A DNA stretch of 64,000 nucleotides from Streptomyces sp. SID12501 (GCF_010550245.1 NZ_JAAGLU010000042.1:32913-96912); one strand, 5' to 3'; shown: positions 15,456 through 24,642, counted from the first letter of the stretch. The notes: generated by a model not told the origin, from the letters alone. Made by a program: numbers and translations.

Positions 15456-16576
15456 GCCGCCGCCGTCAGGGAGTTCAGCGTCCGCGACATGATGCCCGCC
15501 GGGTCCGCACCGGGCGTGCCCGGGGCGATCTCCCAGGCGGCAAGCTGGAGCGAGTTCTCCAGCACCATCCGCACCCTCGGCAGCCGCCGCGCCATGAAGT
15601 GCTCCAGCGCCAGGTCCACCGGCTCGTCCCCGGCGACCAACTCGGCCAGCAGCACCGCGTCCTCCGCGCACATCGCCGCGCCCTGCGCGATGAGCGGCGG
15701 GCACGCGTGCGCGGCGTCGCCGATCACCACCGTACGGCCACGATGCCAGGGCTCGTCGACAAGAATCGCCTCGATCCACCGGTAGTCGACCGCCGTGTCG
15801 TCGGGCAGCGAGGCGAGGATCTTGCCCCAGGTACCGCCGTACCCGGCACCGCGCTCGCGCAGCAGCCCGAGGGGTGCCCGCGCGCCGACCAGGGAGGCGT
15901 CGAGGTTCTCGTCGAGGAGGTAGGCGTAGCACTGGTCCGGGGAGATCGGGCTGTAGCCGGCCTTGTAGCGGGGGCCGCCGTAGTACACCTCCGCGCAGTC
16001 CATCTCGGCGGGACGCTCGGCGACGACACGGAATATCGACATGCCGACCGGACGGGGAAGTGTGTCGATGCCGAGCCGTCCGCGCATCCGCGAGTTGATG
16101 CCGTCGGCGCCGACCACCAGGTCGTACCGACCGGTCGAACCGTCGGTGAACGTGACGTCCACATGGCGGGACGACTGGTCGAGCCGTTCGACGCTCAGCC
16201 CGAGCCGGACCCGCACTCCGTGCGCGTGCACGGCGTCGCACAGCGCGTTCTGCAGATCGGACCGCAACGCCCCTGCCGTGGAAGGCAGTTCGGGCCCACC
16301 GGTGTGCGGCGTCGGCAACTCGGTGATCAGCTCCCCGTCGGCATGGCGCAGCCGCATGAAGTCGAACGGCACCGCCCGGGCCAGCACCCGTTCCAGTACG
16401 CCAACGGAGCGCAGCGCCTTGAGGGCGTTGCCCTGGAGAGTGATGCCGTGCCCCACCCCGAACCACTGGGGTGACAGTTCCACGAGTTCGGCCTCGACGC
16501 CGCGCTGGGCCAGCGCGAGGCACAGCACGCTTCCGGTGATGCCGCCGCCGACGACGAGCACCTTTTCAACGGGCAT
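15452..16576 (-). CDS. Class A FAD-dependent monooxygenase (aromatic hydroxylase type)
   Basis: 374 residues with the three flavin hydroxylase fingerprints: VVGGGITG at about 8-15, the DG motif VGADGINSRMRG, and GDAAHACPPLIAQGA for the FAD ribityl chain. A conserved Arg follows the active-site cover. Enzymes of this kind insert one oxygen into phenols using NAD(P)H. Its start lies 36 bases after the ABM gene stop and its end overlaps the amidohydrolase gene (ATGA). It probably performs the activating hydroxylation of the pathway. Confidence 0.94.
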   Translation of the reverse strand: MPVEKVLVVGGGITGSVLCLALAQRGVEAELVELSPQWFGVGHGITLQGNALKALRSVGVLERVLARAVPFDFMRLRHADGELITELPTPHTGGPELPSTAGALRSDLQNALCDAVHAHGVRVRLGLSVERLDQSSRHVDVTFTDGSTGRYDLVVGADGINSRMRGRLGIDTLPRPVGMSIFRVVAERPAEMDCAEVYYGGPRYKAGYSPISPDQCYAYLLDENLDASLVGARAPLGLLRERGAGYGGTWGKILASLPDDTAVDYRWIEAILVDEPWHRGRTVVIGDAAHACPPLIAQGAAMCAEDAVLLAELVAGDEPVDLALEHFMARRLPRVRMVLENSLQLAAWEIAPGTPGADPAGIMSRTLNSLTAAA

Positions 16577-16612
16577 GGGGATCCTTGCGAACGTAGTGGC
16601 AGGGGGTGACGG

Positions 16613-16927
16613 TCAGCCCGTGAAGCGGGCGGCGCGCTCGCTGTAGTGCTCGACCACCGGCGGCGCGGCGAAGTACGGGCCGACCAGCGAGCGCCAGCGG
16701 GCGAAGCGTTCGGACTCGCGGAACCCCACCGTGTGGTGGGCGACGGACTCCCAGCCGACCAGCAGCAGATAGGTGTCCGGCCGCTCCTCGCAGCGCAGCA
16801 GCTCGGTCCAGCGGAACCCGTCCGCCTCGGCGAGAACGAGGCGGGCCTTCTCGTACGCCTCCTCGAACGCCCGCTCACGACCGGCCTCGACGGTCAGCTC
16901 GGCATGTTCGACGATCACGGCGGTCAC
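16613..16927 (-). CDS. ABM-domain monooxygenase/dimeric ferredoxin-like protein
   Basis: 104 residues forming one antibiotic-biosynthesis-monooxygenase fold (VIVEHAELTVEAGRERAFEE, then YLLLVGWESVAHH and FARWRSLVGPYF). Related proteins oxidise phenols to quinones without cofactors, or act as accessory isomerases. It is the first gene of the minus-strand catabolic operon, reading away from the divergent promoter. Confidence 0.88.
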   Translation of the reverse strand: MTAVIVEHAELTVEAGRERAFEEAYEKARLVLAEADGFRWTELLRCEERPDTYLLLVGWESVAHHTVGFRESERFARWRSLVGPYFAAPPVVEHYSERAARFTG

Positions 16928-17152
16928 GGCTGTCTCCTCGGCCTCGGTGGGTGGTCCGAGCCTGCGTGGGCGATGGATGCAGGGTCAACGGATCGAGGCA
17001 TCGACAAGGGGCACGTCATCCATCCCGTACGGCGATGCCACCGGGACCGAGGCGGGCCGGTGATGGCAGGCATCGCCAACGGCCATTTCCGCCGCCCCCC
17101 GATGCTGCCTAGCGTCGAGGTCGAGCCCCCAGCCGTTCGAGGAGAGCCGACC
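16928..17152. promoter_or_regulatory. Divergent promoter of the catabolic island with spaced motifs
   Basis: A 225-base region between two operons. GGCATCG at 16997-17003, its complement CGATGCC at 17033-17039 and GGCATCG again at 17069-17075 start exactly 36 bases apart. The last two extend to GGCGATGCC and GGCATCGCC. A further pair, GATGGATG (16972-16979) and CATCCATC (17017-17024), is also inverted. This looks like a multi-site operator, perhaps of the LysR protein, but the binding factor is not known. Confidence 0.55.
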
Positions 17153-18118
17153 GTGCCCGATTCCCTGCCCACTCATTCCGGACCGTTCGCGCTCGGTACG
17201 TATCGGAGCGGTTCGGGCGCCTTCCCCGGTCTGGTCACCGGCGCCCGCGTCCGTGACCTGTCCGACCAGGTGCCCTCCGTGCGCGCCATCGTCGAGGACT
17301 GGGACGCCTGGCTGCCCCGCCTCCACGACCTCGCCAGGGCTGCCGACGGCCCGTGGCACGACCTGGCGGCGCTCCGCGTCCTGGCCCCGATCGAGCCCGG
17401 CCAGATCCTCCAGAGCGGCGCCAACTACCGCAAGCACGTGGTCGATCTGGTCGCCGCCGAGAAGGAGAGCGTGCACGGCGCGACGCCCGAGGAGGCCCGA
17501 GCCGACGCCGAGAAGATGATGGACGAGCGGGCACGCGACGGCGTCCCGTACGTCTTCCTCGGCTCGCCGCGCGCGATGTGCGGCCCGTACGACGACATCG
17601 TGCTCCCGGCGCTCGGCGAGCAGCACGACTGGGAACTCGAACTCGCCCTCGTCATCGGGAAGCCGGGCAGGAACATCCCGGCCGAGGAGGCGATGTCGCA
17701 CGTCGCCGGCTACACGATCTGCAACGACCTCACGACCCGCGACCGCCTCTACCGGCCCGACCTGAAGGCCATCGGCACGGACTGGTTCACCGCCAAGAAC
17801 GCCGACACCTTCCTGCCGACCGGCCCCTTCCTCGTCCCGGCCGCCTTCGTCGGAGACCCGGACGACCTGCGGATCACCCTGCGCCACAACGGAGTTGTCC
17901 GCCAGGACGAGTCAACCAAGGACATGATCTTCGACATCCCACGGCTCATCGCCTACGCGTCCACGACCACCACCCTGTGCCCCGGCGACCTGCTCCTGAC
18001 CGGTTCCCCGGCAGGCAACGGCGCGCACTGGGGCGTGTTCCTGAAGCCGGGGGACGTGCTGGAGGCGGAGGTCACCGGCCTCGGCCACCAGCGCAACACC
18101 GTAAGGAGCCACGCATGA
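17153..18118 (+). CDS. Fumarylacetoacetate hydrolase family protein
   Basis: 321 residues. Acidic ligands lie in DWELELALVIGKPG and in ICNDLTTRDR, followed by KNADTFLPTGPFLV and LCPGDLLLTGSPAGNG, the usual C-terminal FAH signature. The start is GTG 17153, with GAGGAG about 9 bases upstream. It begins the plus-strand catabolic operon and overlaps the VOC gene by 4 bases (ATGA). It is expected to hydrolyse the C-C bond of a ring-cleavage product or to act as an oxaloacetate-type decarboxylase. It is not a close copy of the FAH protein at 11060. Confidence 0.93.
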   Translation: MPDSLPTHSGPFALGTYRSGSGAFPGLVTGARVRDLSDQVPSVRAIVEDWDAWLPRLHDLARAADGPWHDLAALRVLAPIEPGQILQSGANYRKHVVDLVAAEKESVHGATPEEARADAEKMMDERARDGVPYVFLGSPRAMCGPYDDIVLPALGEQHDWELELALVIGKPGRNIPAEEAMSHVAGYTICNDLTTRDRLYRPDLKAIGTDWFTAKNADTFLPTGPFLVPAAFVGDPDDLRITLRHNGVVRQDESTKDMIFDIPRLIAYASTTTTLCPGDLLLTGSPAGNGAHWGVFLKPGDVLEAEVTGLGHQRNTVRSHA

Positions 18119-19071
18119 GCACCCCGGACACCGCCTCCGCCTTCCAGCCCATCACCCATCTGCGCCATGTCGACCTGGCCGTACCGGACTTCGACACCCA
18201 GCGCGCTTTCTACGGCACCACCTGGGGCCTGACCGAGATCGCGAACGACAGCGGCATCGCGTTCTTCGCCGCCGAGGGCAGCCCCGAGCAGTACATCGTG
18301 CGGATCCGCCAGGACGAGCGGAAGCGGATGGACCTGATCGCGTTCGGCGCCGTCTCCACCGCCGCCGTGGACGAACTGGCGCTGCGACTGGCCCGGGCAG
18401 AGGTCCGACTCATCTCCGAACCAGCGGAGTTGGACACCCCCGGGGGTGGCTACGGCTTCCGCTTCTTCGACCCGGACGGCCGGGTCGTCGAGGTGTCGGC
18501 GGAGGTCGGAACCCGCACCCACCGCAGGATCGAGGAACGCGAGGCCATCCCCGTACGGCTCTCGCACTGCGTGGTCAACTCCCAGGACCCGGAAGGACTG
18601 CGGGACTTCTACGTCCGACACCTCGGGTTCCGGCTCACCGACACCCTCTACTCGACCCATATGGGCGACCTCATGTACTTCCTGCGGTGCAGCCCTCTCC
18701 ACCACTCCTTCGCCATCGCGCGCGGTCCCCATGTCTCCCTGCACCACGCCTCGTTCGAGATGCGGGGCGTCGAGGAGTACATGCGCGGCACGGGCCGTGC
18801 CCTGCGTGCCGGGACCAGGCTCACCTGGGGCCCGGGCCGCCACCTGGCCGGCGACAACACCTTCGCCTATTTCCACGACCCGCACGGCAACACCGTCGAG
18901 TACACGACCGAACTCGCCGTCCTCGAAGAGGACGTGTGGCACCCCGGCCGCCATGACGTCGACGACCCGATCACGCAGGACCAGTGGGGGACGGCCGACC
19001 CGATGAGCGAGTCGGTCGCCAAGGAGCAGTTCAACGACCCCGACGTCCTGTTCGTCGCGCCGCCCGTCTGA
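18115..19071 (+). CDS. Two-domain VOC protein, extradiol-dioxygenase type
   Basis: 318 residues with two VOC repeats. The N-terminal one (LRHVDLAVPDF) keeps the first His but seems structural. The C-terminal one has the metal triad candidates His in LSHCVVNS, His in HVSLHHASFEM and Glu in NTVEYTTEL. This architecture is that of type I extradiol ring-cleavage dioxygenases, which open catechols with Fe(II). It is coupled to the FAH gene upstream by ATGA and probably makes the substrate of that hydrolase. Confidence 0.92.
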   Translation: MSTPDTASAFQPITHLRHVDLAVPDFDTQRAFYGTTWGLTEIANDSGIAFFAAEGSPEQYIVRIRQDERKRMDLIAFGAVSTAAVDELALRLARAEVRLISEPAELDTPGGGYGFRFFDPDGRVVEVSAEVGTRTHRRIEEREAIPVRLSHCVVNSQDPEGLRDFYVRHLGFRLTDTLYSTHMGDLMYFLRCSPLHHSFAIARGPHVSLHHASFEMRGVEEYMRGTGRALRAGTRLTWGPGRHLAGDNTFAYFHDPHGNTVEYTTELAVLEEDVWHPGRHDVDDPITQDQWGTADPMSESVAKEQFNDPDVLFVAPPV

Positions 19072-19108
19072 GACGCCTTCCCGAACTCGCTTGAGAAAGG
19101 CCGCAGTT

Positions 19109-20410
19109 GTGGCAGAGATCCTGAAGCACGCCGTACCCAGGGCCGAGGTGGCCGCCTCACTCGCCCAGGTGCGCGAGACCGTGACCGGCGTCATCGCGGA
19201 CATCCGCGAGCGCGGTGACGCGGCCGTGCGCGAGTACTCCGAGAAGTTCGACAACTGGAGCCCGGACTCCTTCCGGCTCTCCGACGAGGAGGTCGAGAAG
19301 ATCGTCGCGTCGGTGCCCGAGCAGGTCATCGCCGACATCCGCTTCGTCCAGGACCAGGTCCGCGCCTTCGCCCGCCACCAGCTGGACTCCCTGCGCGAGT
19401 TCGAGGTGGAGACCCTGCCGGGCGTCCGGCTGGGGCAGAAGCACATCCCCGTGCAGGCCGCCGGTGCCTACATCCCGGGTGGCCGCTACCCGCTCACCGC
19501 CTCCGCCCACATGACCGTCGTCACCGCCAAGGTCGCGGGCGTGCCGCGTGTCGTCGCCTGCACACCGCCGATCCGTGGTGAGATCCCGGCCGCCACAGTC
19601 GCCGCGGCGCACCTGGCGGGCGCGGACGAGATCTGGCTCCTGGGCGGAGTGCAGGCGGTCGCCGCTATGTCGGTCGGGACGGACTCGATGCGACCCGTCA
19701 ACCTGATCGCCGGGCCAGGCAACGCCTACGTGGCCGAGGCCAAGCGACAACTGTTCGGCGAGATCGGCATCGACCTCTTCGCCGGGCCCACCGAGATCCT
19801 CGTCCTCGCCGACGAGGACGCCGACCCGTTCGTCTGCGCGGTCGACCTGCTCTCCCAGGCCGAGCACGGACCGGACTCACCGGCGGTCCTCATCACCACC
19901 TCCCGTGAGGTCGCCGAGCGGACGATCGCCGAGGTGGAACGGCTCCTCCCCGGTATGCCCACCCGCGACTTCGCGGGGCCGGCCTGGCGCGACCACGGCC
20001 AGGTGCACGTCGTCGACACCCTGGACGAGATGTACGCGCTGGCCGACGACTTCGCCTTCGAACACGTGGAGGTCCTGACCGCCGAACCGCGCCTGGCGCT
20101 GGAGAAGATGACCCAGTACGGCGCCCTGTTCCTCGGCGAGGGCACCTGCGTGTCGTTCGGCGACAAGGTCATCGGCACCAACCACGTCCTGCCCACACGC
20201 GGCGCCGCCCGCTACACCGGCGGCCTCTGGGTGGGGAAGTACCTCAAGACGGTGACATACCAGGAGGTCACCGACACCGCCTCGCAGGCCCTCCTCGGGC
20301 GACTCTGCGGGCGGGCCTCCCGGGTCGAGCTGTTCGAGGGCCACGCCCGCTCCGGCGACGTACGCGCGGCGAAGGCGGAGGGCGACGACCTGCCGTGGAA
20401 CGGCGCATGA
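19109..20410 (+). CDS. HisD-like zinc dehydrogenase (not the biosynthetic HisD by context)
   Basis: 433 residues of the histidinol dehydrogenase fold. Zinc ligands and catalytic pair are present: Gln and His in SQAEHGPDSP, Glu-His in FEHVEVL, the NHVLPT loop, and the late His in EGHARSG. The nearest functional class by feel is the sulfopropanediol 3-dehydrogenase type, which oxidises a primary alcohol to an acid in two steps. No his genes flank it. GTG 19109 is preferred to TTG 19091 because AGAAAGG is better placed. It overlaps the following SDR by 4 bases. Confidence 0.9.
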   Translation: MAEILKHAVPRAEVAASLAQVRETVTGVIADIRERGDAAVREYSEKFDNWSPDSFRLSDEEVEKIVASVPEQVIADIRFVQDQVRAFARHQLDSLREFEVETLPGVRLGQKHIPVQAAGAYIPGGRYPLTASAHMTVVTAKVAGVPRVVACTPPIRGEIPAATVAAAHLAGADEIWLLGGVQAVAAMSVGTDSMRPVNLIAGPGNAYVAEAKRQLFGEIGIDLFAGPTEILVLADEDADPFVCAVDLLSQAEHGPDSPAVLITTSREVAERTIAEVERLLPGMPTRDFAGPAWRDHGQVHVVDTLDEMYALADDFAFEHVEVLTAEPRLALEKMTQYGALFLGEGTCVSFGDKVIGTNHVLPTRGAARYTGGLWVGKYLKTVTYQEVTDTASQALLGRLCGRASRVELFEGHARSGDVRAAKAEGDDLPWNGA

Positions 20411-21189
20411 ACCCGTACACCGATCTGCGCGGGCGTACGGCGCTCATCACGGGCGGGGGCGGGCCGCTCGGGCGGGCGTTCGCGTCGTCGCTGTCGGACG
20501 CCGGGGCCCGGGTGGTTCTCGTCGGCCGTGACGAGGGCGCCCTCGCAGACGCGGCGGACCGGGTCGTCAAGGAGGGCGGTGAGGCGCGTACGGCGGTGTG
20601 TGACGTCTCCGACCCGGAGTCGGTACACGCGCTGGCGGACCGACTGGCCGACGAGGAGGTGTCGTTGCTGGTCAACAACGCGGGCGTCGCAGGCCCCGTG
20701 AGACCGCTCGTCGACATCGAGCCGGACGAGTGGGACGACGTGTTCGCCGCCAACGTCCGGGGCGTCTACCTGATGTGCCGGGCCTTCCTGCCGCCCATGC
20801 TGACGGCGGGCCGCGGGGACATCGTCAACATCGCCTCGGTCAGCGGGAAACGCCCCCTGCTCCACCGCACTCCCTACACGGCCTCGAAGATGGCGCTCCT
20901 CGGCCTCACCCGAACCCTCGCCGGTGAGACCGGCCCGCAGGGAGTCTCGGTCAACTCCCTCTCCCCGGGCCCGGTTCGGGGCCCGCGCATGGCCCGCAAC
21001 TTCCGTCTGACGGCCGAACTGACCGGCTGCACCCCGGAGGAGGCGGAACGGGACTTCGCCTCCCGGGCCGCGCTGGGCCGCCTCGTCGAGGCGGACGAGG
21101 TCGCCCGGGCCCTCCTTGCGATGCTCGCGATGCCGGGCCTGTGCGGGGCGGACATCGACCTGTCGGCGGGGATGATCGCACCCGCGTAA
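20407..21189 (+). CDS. SDR-family oxidoreductase
   Basis: 260 residues: TGGGGPLG nucleotide loop, CDVSD, NNAGVAG, Ser in IASVSG and the YTASK catalytic motif. It overlaps the HisD-like gene (ATGA, 20407-20410) and closes the plus-strand catabolic operon. A pair of HisD-like and SDR dehydrogenases could oxidise neighbouring hydroxyls of one intermediate. Substrate unknown. Confidence 0.93.
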   Translation: MNPYTDLRGRTALITGGGGPLGRAFASSLSDAGARVVLVGRDEGALADAADRVVKEGGEARTAVCDVSDPESVHALADRLADEEVSLLVNNAGVAGPVRPLVDIEPDEWDDVFAANVRGVYLMCRAFLPPMLTAGRGDIVNIASVSGKRPLLHRTPYTASKMALLGLTRTLAGETGPQGVSVNSLSPGPVRGPRMARNFRLTAELTGCTPEEAERDFASRAALGRLVEADEVARALLAMLAMPGLCGADIDLSAGMIAPA

Positions 21190-21457
21190 CCACCCGAACT
21201 CGCCTGCGCCATCCGCGCTGTGGCCACTCTGTGTGAACCCCATGAACCGGGCCGGGCGATCCGAGGCATCGGGTTCCGGGATGTGTACGCCGGACACCTT
21301 CACCCCGTTGCCCAGGGCTGTTTCACTCTGGTAGCGCACCCTTGGTGCCCCAAGTCCGAGCCGTGGCCGCCGTGTTGAGGCGGCCGGACAGTAACTCCGC
21401 GCGACTGACGCATCCGCTCGGATCCCATCGCGCATTCGATCCCTGGGAAGGCATGCC
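21190..21457. other. Intergenic region, nothing specific seen
   Basis: 268 bases between the end of the catabolic operon and the exported protein gene. It must hold the promoter of the latter, but no terminator, palindrome or RNA gene is obvious. Confidence 0.4.
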
Positions 21458-23362
21458 ATGACGCTGATCACCCGACGCTCGATTCTCATCGCCGGCACCG
21501 CGACCGCCGGTGCCGTACTGGCCCCGGTCGCCTCCGCGACCGCCGCGCCGGCGACGGCTCGGGGCACGCGGATCACGGTCGCCGCCGGGGAGACGTACGA
21601 GCTCTCCGCGACCACCCGCGTGGCCCGGCTCTCCATCGCCGAGGGCGGGAAGATCGCCGCCCCCGACGGTTACAGCGTCACCCTGACCGTCGACGGCGTG
21701 GAGACGGGCCAGCTGCTGACCGAGACCGGCGGCACCCGGACGCTGATCCAGGCAGGCACCTACGGGGGCGACGTCGTCCTCACGGTGGCCGAGGCGAACC
21801 CGGTGACCTACGAGACGCTCACCTTCCCCTTCCGCCAGGCCCTGTACGTGGACGCCGGCGGCGTGGAGCGTGCCAAGTCCGTACTGACCAGCGTCATCGG
21901 GGGCCGACTCACCGACACCGCCGCGAAGAACGTGTCGATCACCTCGACCGGCGAGTGCTTCGACGGCGTGTACGTGAAGGACGCCGACTACAAGCTGGAA
22001 CGGCCCGTCATCTCCTTCACCGGGAACGGGCGTTCCGACTTCGCCGGATACGGTGCCGCCGTGGTCGGCACCGGGTCCGCGACCACTCTCGTCGTCGACG
22101 GCGCGCGGATCGCGACCAAGGGCGTCGTGCGCACCGGGGTCATCGCCGACGCCGGTGCGAACGTCGTCGTCAAGAACTCCCGGATCCACACCCGGAACGG
22201 TGTTCTGCCTGCCGACTACCAGGCCACCGTCGAGACGCCGTACATGCAGTCGGTGCCCTGGATGCTCGGCCTCGACGGGAACGTCCGCGCCACCAACCTC
22301 ATCGGCGCGGGCAGCCGGGCCACCTACCTCGACTCGACGGTGTTCTCGGAGACCTGGGGCGCCTTGTCCGTCGAGGGCGGCCGGGGGCTGAAGCTGACGG
22401 TGGTCAACAGCCAGGTCGGCAACACCGGTTCGTACGGCTACGGCACCTACGCCATCGGTGACGCGACCGTCCGCGTGCTCGGCTCCCGGTTCGACGTCGG
22501 CAGCTACGCGACGATCATCGCCGGCCCGGCGGCGAACGTGCACTACGGCGACAGCACGCCCGAAGCCGTCGCCGCACTCAACGCCGAACTCGAACTCGGC
22601 CTGAGTGAAGGTGAGTTGGCGGCGCTTCCGGCCCAGAACACGGTCGTGAACTCAGGGCACTTCGGCTACATGTTCTTCGGCGCCGGAACACTGACGCTCG
22701 ACGGCGGCACCGTCATCAACTCGGCGAAGGCCACCTTCCTCAACAAGGGGCAGCAGACCGCGATCTCCGTCGACGGCTCGCAGGGTGCCCGGCTCAACCC
22801 GCGCAACGGGATCATCCTGCAGCTGATGGAGCTGGACGACCCGGGCCCGGTCCGCGTCAACGGCAGGATGATGAATGTCGGCGTCTACACCGAGCCCACC
22901 GGCGACCCGACGAAGGACGTAGGCTTCGACGTCACCGCCGTCCACACCACCGACGGAGCCGCCACCTTCACCTCCATCGCGCTGAAGGGCGACTTCTACA
23001 ACGGCATGCGCAAGGGCAAGAACATGGTCCTCACCTTCGACGACAGCAGCGTGAAGGGCGTCATCTCGGCGTCAAGGACCCAGCACCGCGTCTCCACGAT
23101 CGACGCCTCCAACTTCTACGAGCTGGGCGAGGTCACCAACACGACGCAGGCGGCGGTGAACAACGGGGTTGTCGTCCAGCTCGGCGCAGGCTCCACTTGG
23201 ACGGTCACCGGCACCTCGTACCTGACGAAATTCGCCCTCGCGGCCGACGCCGTGGTCGAGGCACCCCGTGGCAAGAAGCTGACCGTGACCGTCGACGGGA
23301 CGGTCACAGCCGTCGCCGCCGGGCAGACGTACGCCGGAGCGATCACGCTCACCGTGGGGTGA
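21458..23362 (+). CDS. Tat-exported beta-helix-like protein of unknown function
   Basis: 634 residues. The N-terminus TRRSILIAGTATAGAVLAP is a twin-arginine signal with cleavage near ATAAPA. The rest is a long series of short beta-rich segments with VV/NS/DG turns (for example TTLVVDGARIATKG, NVVVKNSRIHTRNG, GTLTLDGGTVINS), as in right-handed parallel beta-helices of pectate-lyase-like or adhesin proteins. The N- and C-terminal segments resemble each other (VTLTVDGVETGQ and LTVTVDGTVTAV). No catalytic signature is recognised. It stands alone as a single-gene unit and could act on a surface polymer. Confidence 0.85.
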   Translation: MTLITRRSILIAGTATAGAVLAPVASATAAPATARGTRITVAAGETYELSATTRVARLSIAEGGKIAAPDGYSVTLTVDGVETGQLLTETGGTRTLIQAGTYGGDVVLTVAEANPVTYETLTFPFRQALYVDAGGVERAKSVLTSVIGGRLTDTAAKNVSITSTGECFDGVYVKDADYKLERPVISFTGNGRSDFAGYGAAVVGTGSATTLVVDGARIATKGVVRTGVIADAGANVVVKNSRIHTRNGVLPADYQATVETPYMQSVPWMLGLDGNVRATNLIGAGSRATYLDSTVFSETWGALSVEGGRGLKLTVVNSQVGNTGSYGYGTYAIGDATVRVLGSRFDVGSYATIIAGPAANVHYGDSTPEAVAALNAELELGLSEGELAALPAQNTVVNSGHFGYMFFGAGTLTLDGGTVINSAKATFLNKGQQTAISVDGSQGARLNPRNGIILQLMELDDPGPVRVNGRMMNVGVYTEPTGDPTKDVGFDVTAVHTTDGAATFTSIALKGDFYNGMRKGKNMVLTFDDSSVKGVISASRTQHRVSTIDASNFYELGEVTNTTQAAVNNGVVVQLGAGSTWTVTGTSYLTKFALAADAVVEAPRGKKLTVTVDGTVTAVAAGQTYAGAITLTVG

Positions 23363-23379
23363 GTCGTCCCTCGGGAGGT

Positions 23380-23404
23380 CCGGGGTCCGCTCAGGCGGAC
23401 CCGG
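23380..23404. terminator. Bidirectional terminator containing a stop codon
   Basis: GGGTCCGC (23383-23390) and GCGGACCC (23395-23402) form a stem with loop TCAG. The loop includes the TGA stop of the minus-strand gene (23391-23393). It serves the convergent genes on both sides. Confidence 0.6.
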
Positions 23405-23792
23405 CGGCCTGCGCCTCCTGTGCGATCCGCTCGAACTGGGCGCCCATGGCCGCCGACAGGGCCTGCGCGGCCGACAGCGGCCGGACCATGACCGTCAGCT
23501 CGTCGATCAGACCGTCCTCGTCGAGGTGCAGGAAGTCGCAGCCCTGGATCTCGCGCTCGCCGACCCGCGCGGTGAACACGAGCGCGTGGTCGCGGCTGTC
23601 GGGCGCGCCGATCTCCCGCTCGTACCGGAAGTCCTCGAAGACCCGGGACACACCGCGCAGGATCGCCGCGGTGATCGCCTTCCCGGGGTACGGCCGGAAC
23701 GCGACCGGACTGGTGAACACGACGTTCTCCGCCAGCAGCTTCTCGACGGCGTCGAGATCCCCGGCCTCTACTGCCTCACGAAATGCACGCAT
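23391..23792 (-). CDS. SnoaL-like (NTF2 fold) protein
   Basis: 133 residues of the NTF2-like cone fold: MRAFREAVEAGDLDAVEKLL, then the middle GKAITAAILRGVSRVFEDFRYEREI and the strand HALVFTARVGEREIQGCDFLHLDEDGLI. Members are small isomerases, hydrolases or ligand binders. It converges with the beta-helix gene and diverges from the methyltransferase at 23869. Confidence 0.88.
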   Translation of the reverse strand: MRAFREAVEAGDLDAVEKLLAENVVFTSPVAFRPYPGKAITAAILRGVSRVFEDFRYEREIGAPDSRDHALVFTARVGEREIQGCDFLHLDEDGLIDELTVMVRPLSAAQALSAAMGAQFERIAQEAQAAGSA

Positions 23793-23868
23793 CCACTCAC
23801 CCTAAGGGGTGAACCTCCCGAGCGGGCGTCCCAGATGCCGACCCGCCCACGCGCCCTAAGCTGGGCCG

Positions 23869-24642
23869 ATGTTCAGCCCCGAAGGCCCCACCCTCCGTGA
23901 ACTCGCCGTGCAGGCGCTTTCGTCCGTCGAGCACGGCTACGACCTGCTCGCGCCGAAGTTCGACCACACCCCGTTCCGTACGCCGGACACGATCCTCGAC
24001 GCGGTGGCGTCGGCGCTCGGCCCCCTCGGGCCCTTCGACGACGGCCTCGACCTGTGCTGCGGTACCGGCGCCGGTCTGGCGGTGCTGGAAGGGGTGTGCC
24101 GGGGGAGTGTCACCGGGATCGACATCAGCGCGGGCATGCTGGAGGTGGCAAGGCAGCGGGCGGGGGCGGGCGAACGCCCCGGCGGCCCGCGCGTCACCCT
24201 GGTACGCGGCGACGCCAGAGCCCTGCCCTTCGCCCCCGGATCCGCCCCCGCCTTCGATCTGGTCGTCAGCTTCGGGGCGTTCGGGCACTTCCTGCCGGCC
24301 GAGTTGCCGGGGCTGTTCGCCCAGGTCCACTCCGTACTGCGGCCGGGCGGGCGCTTCGCGTTCCCCGTCGTGGCCCCGGCCCGCCCGGGAACGCGCGCCT
24401 ACTGGGCGCTGCTCGGCTTCGACGCGGTGATGAGGGTCCGCAACGCCGTGTGGAAGCCGCCGTTCGTCATGTACTACCGGGCGTTCCGACTCGCCGACGT
24501 ACGAAGGGAGTTGACGCACGCGGGCTTCGACGTGGAGACCTACGTCCTGCCCGAGTTCGGGCGCGGACCGGACGGCAGTCCGCGCTGCCGGATGGTGGTG
24601 GCGACGCGGACACCCGCCGAGCGGCAACCCGTCAGCTCTTGA
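23869..24642 (+). CDS. Class I SAM-dependent methyltransferase
   Basis: 257 residues with the SAM motif DLCCGTGAGLAVLEG, acidic GIDISAGMLEVAR, VRGDARALPF and LRPGGRFAFPV. It shares a short divergent promoter with the SnoaL-like gene. Its end overlaps the end of the convergent haloperoxidase-like gene by 11 bases. Substrate unknown. Confidence 0.9.
   Translation: MFSPEGPTLRELAVQALSSVEHGYDLLAPKFDHTPFRTPDTILDAVASALGPLGPFDDGLDLCCGTGAGLAVLEGVCRGSVTGIDISAGMLEVARQRAGAGERPGGPRVTLVRGDARALPFAPGSAPAFDLVVSFGAFGHFLPAELPGLFAQVHSVLRPGGRFAFPVVAPARPGTRAYWALLGFDAVMRVRNAVWKPPFVMYYRAFRLADVRRELTHAGFDVETYVLPEFGRGPDGSPRCRMVVATRTPAERQPVSS

Noticed and set aside
19091..19108. TTG start for the HisD-like gene
   Set aside because: GTG 19109 has a better placed ribosome site and gives the usual family N-terminus.
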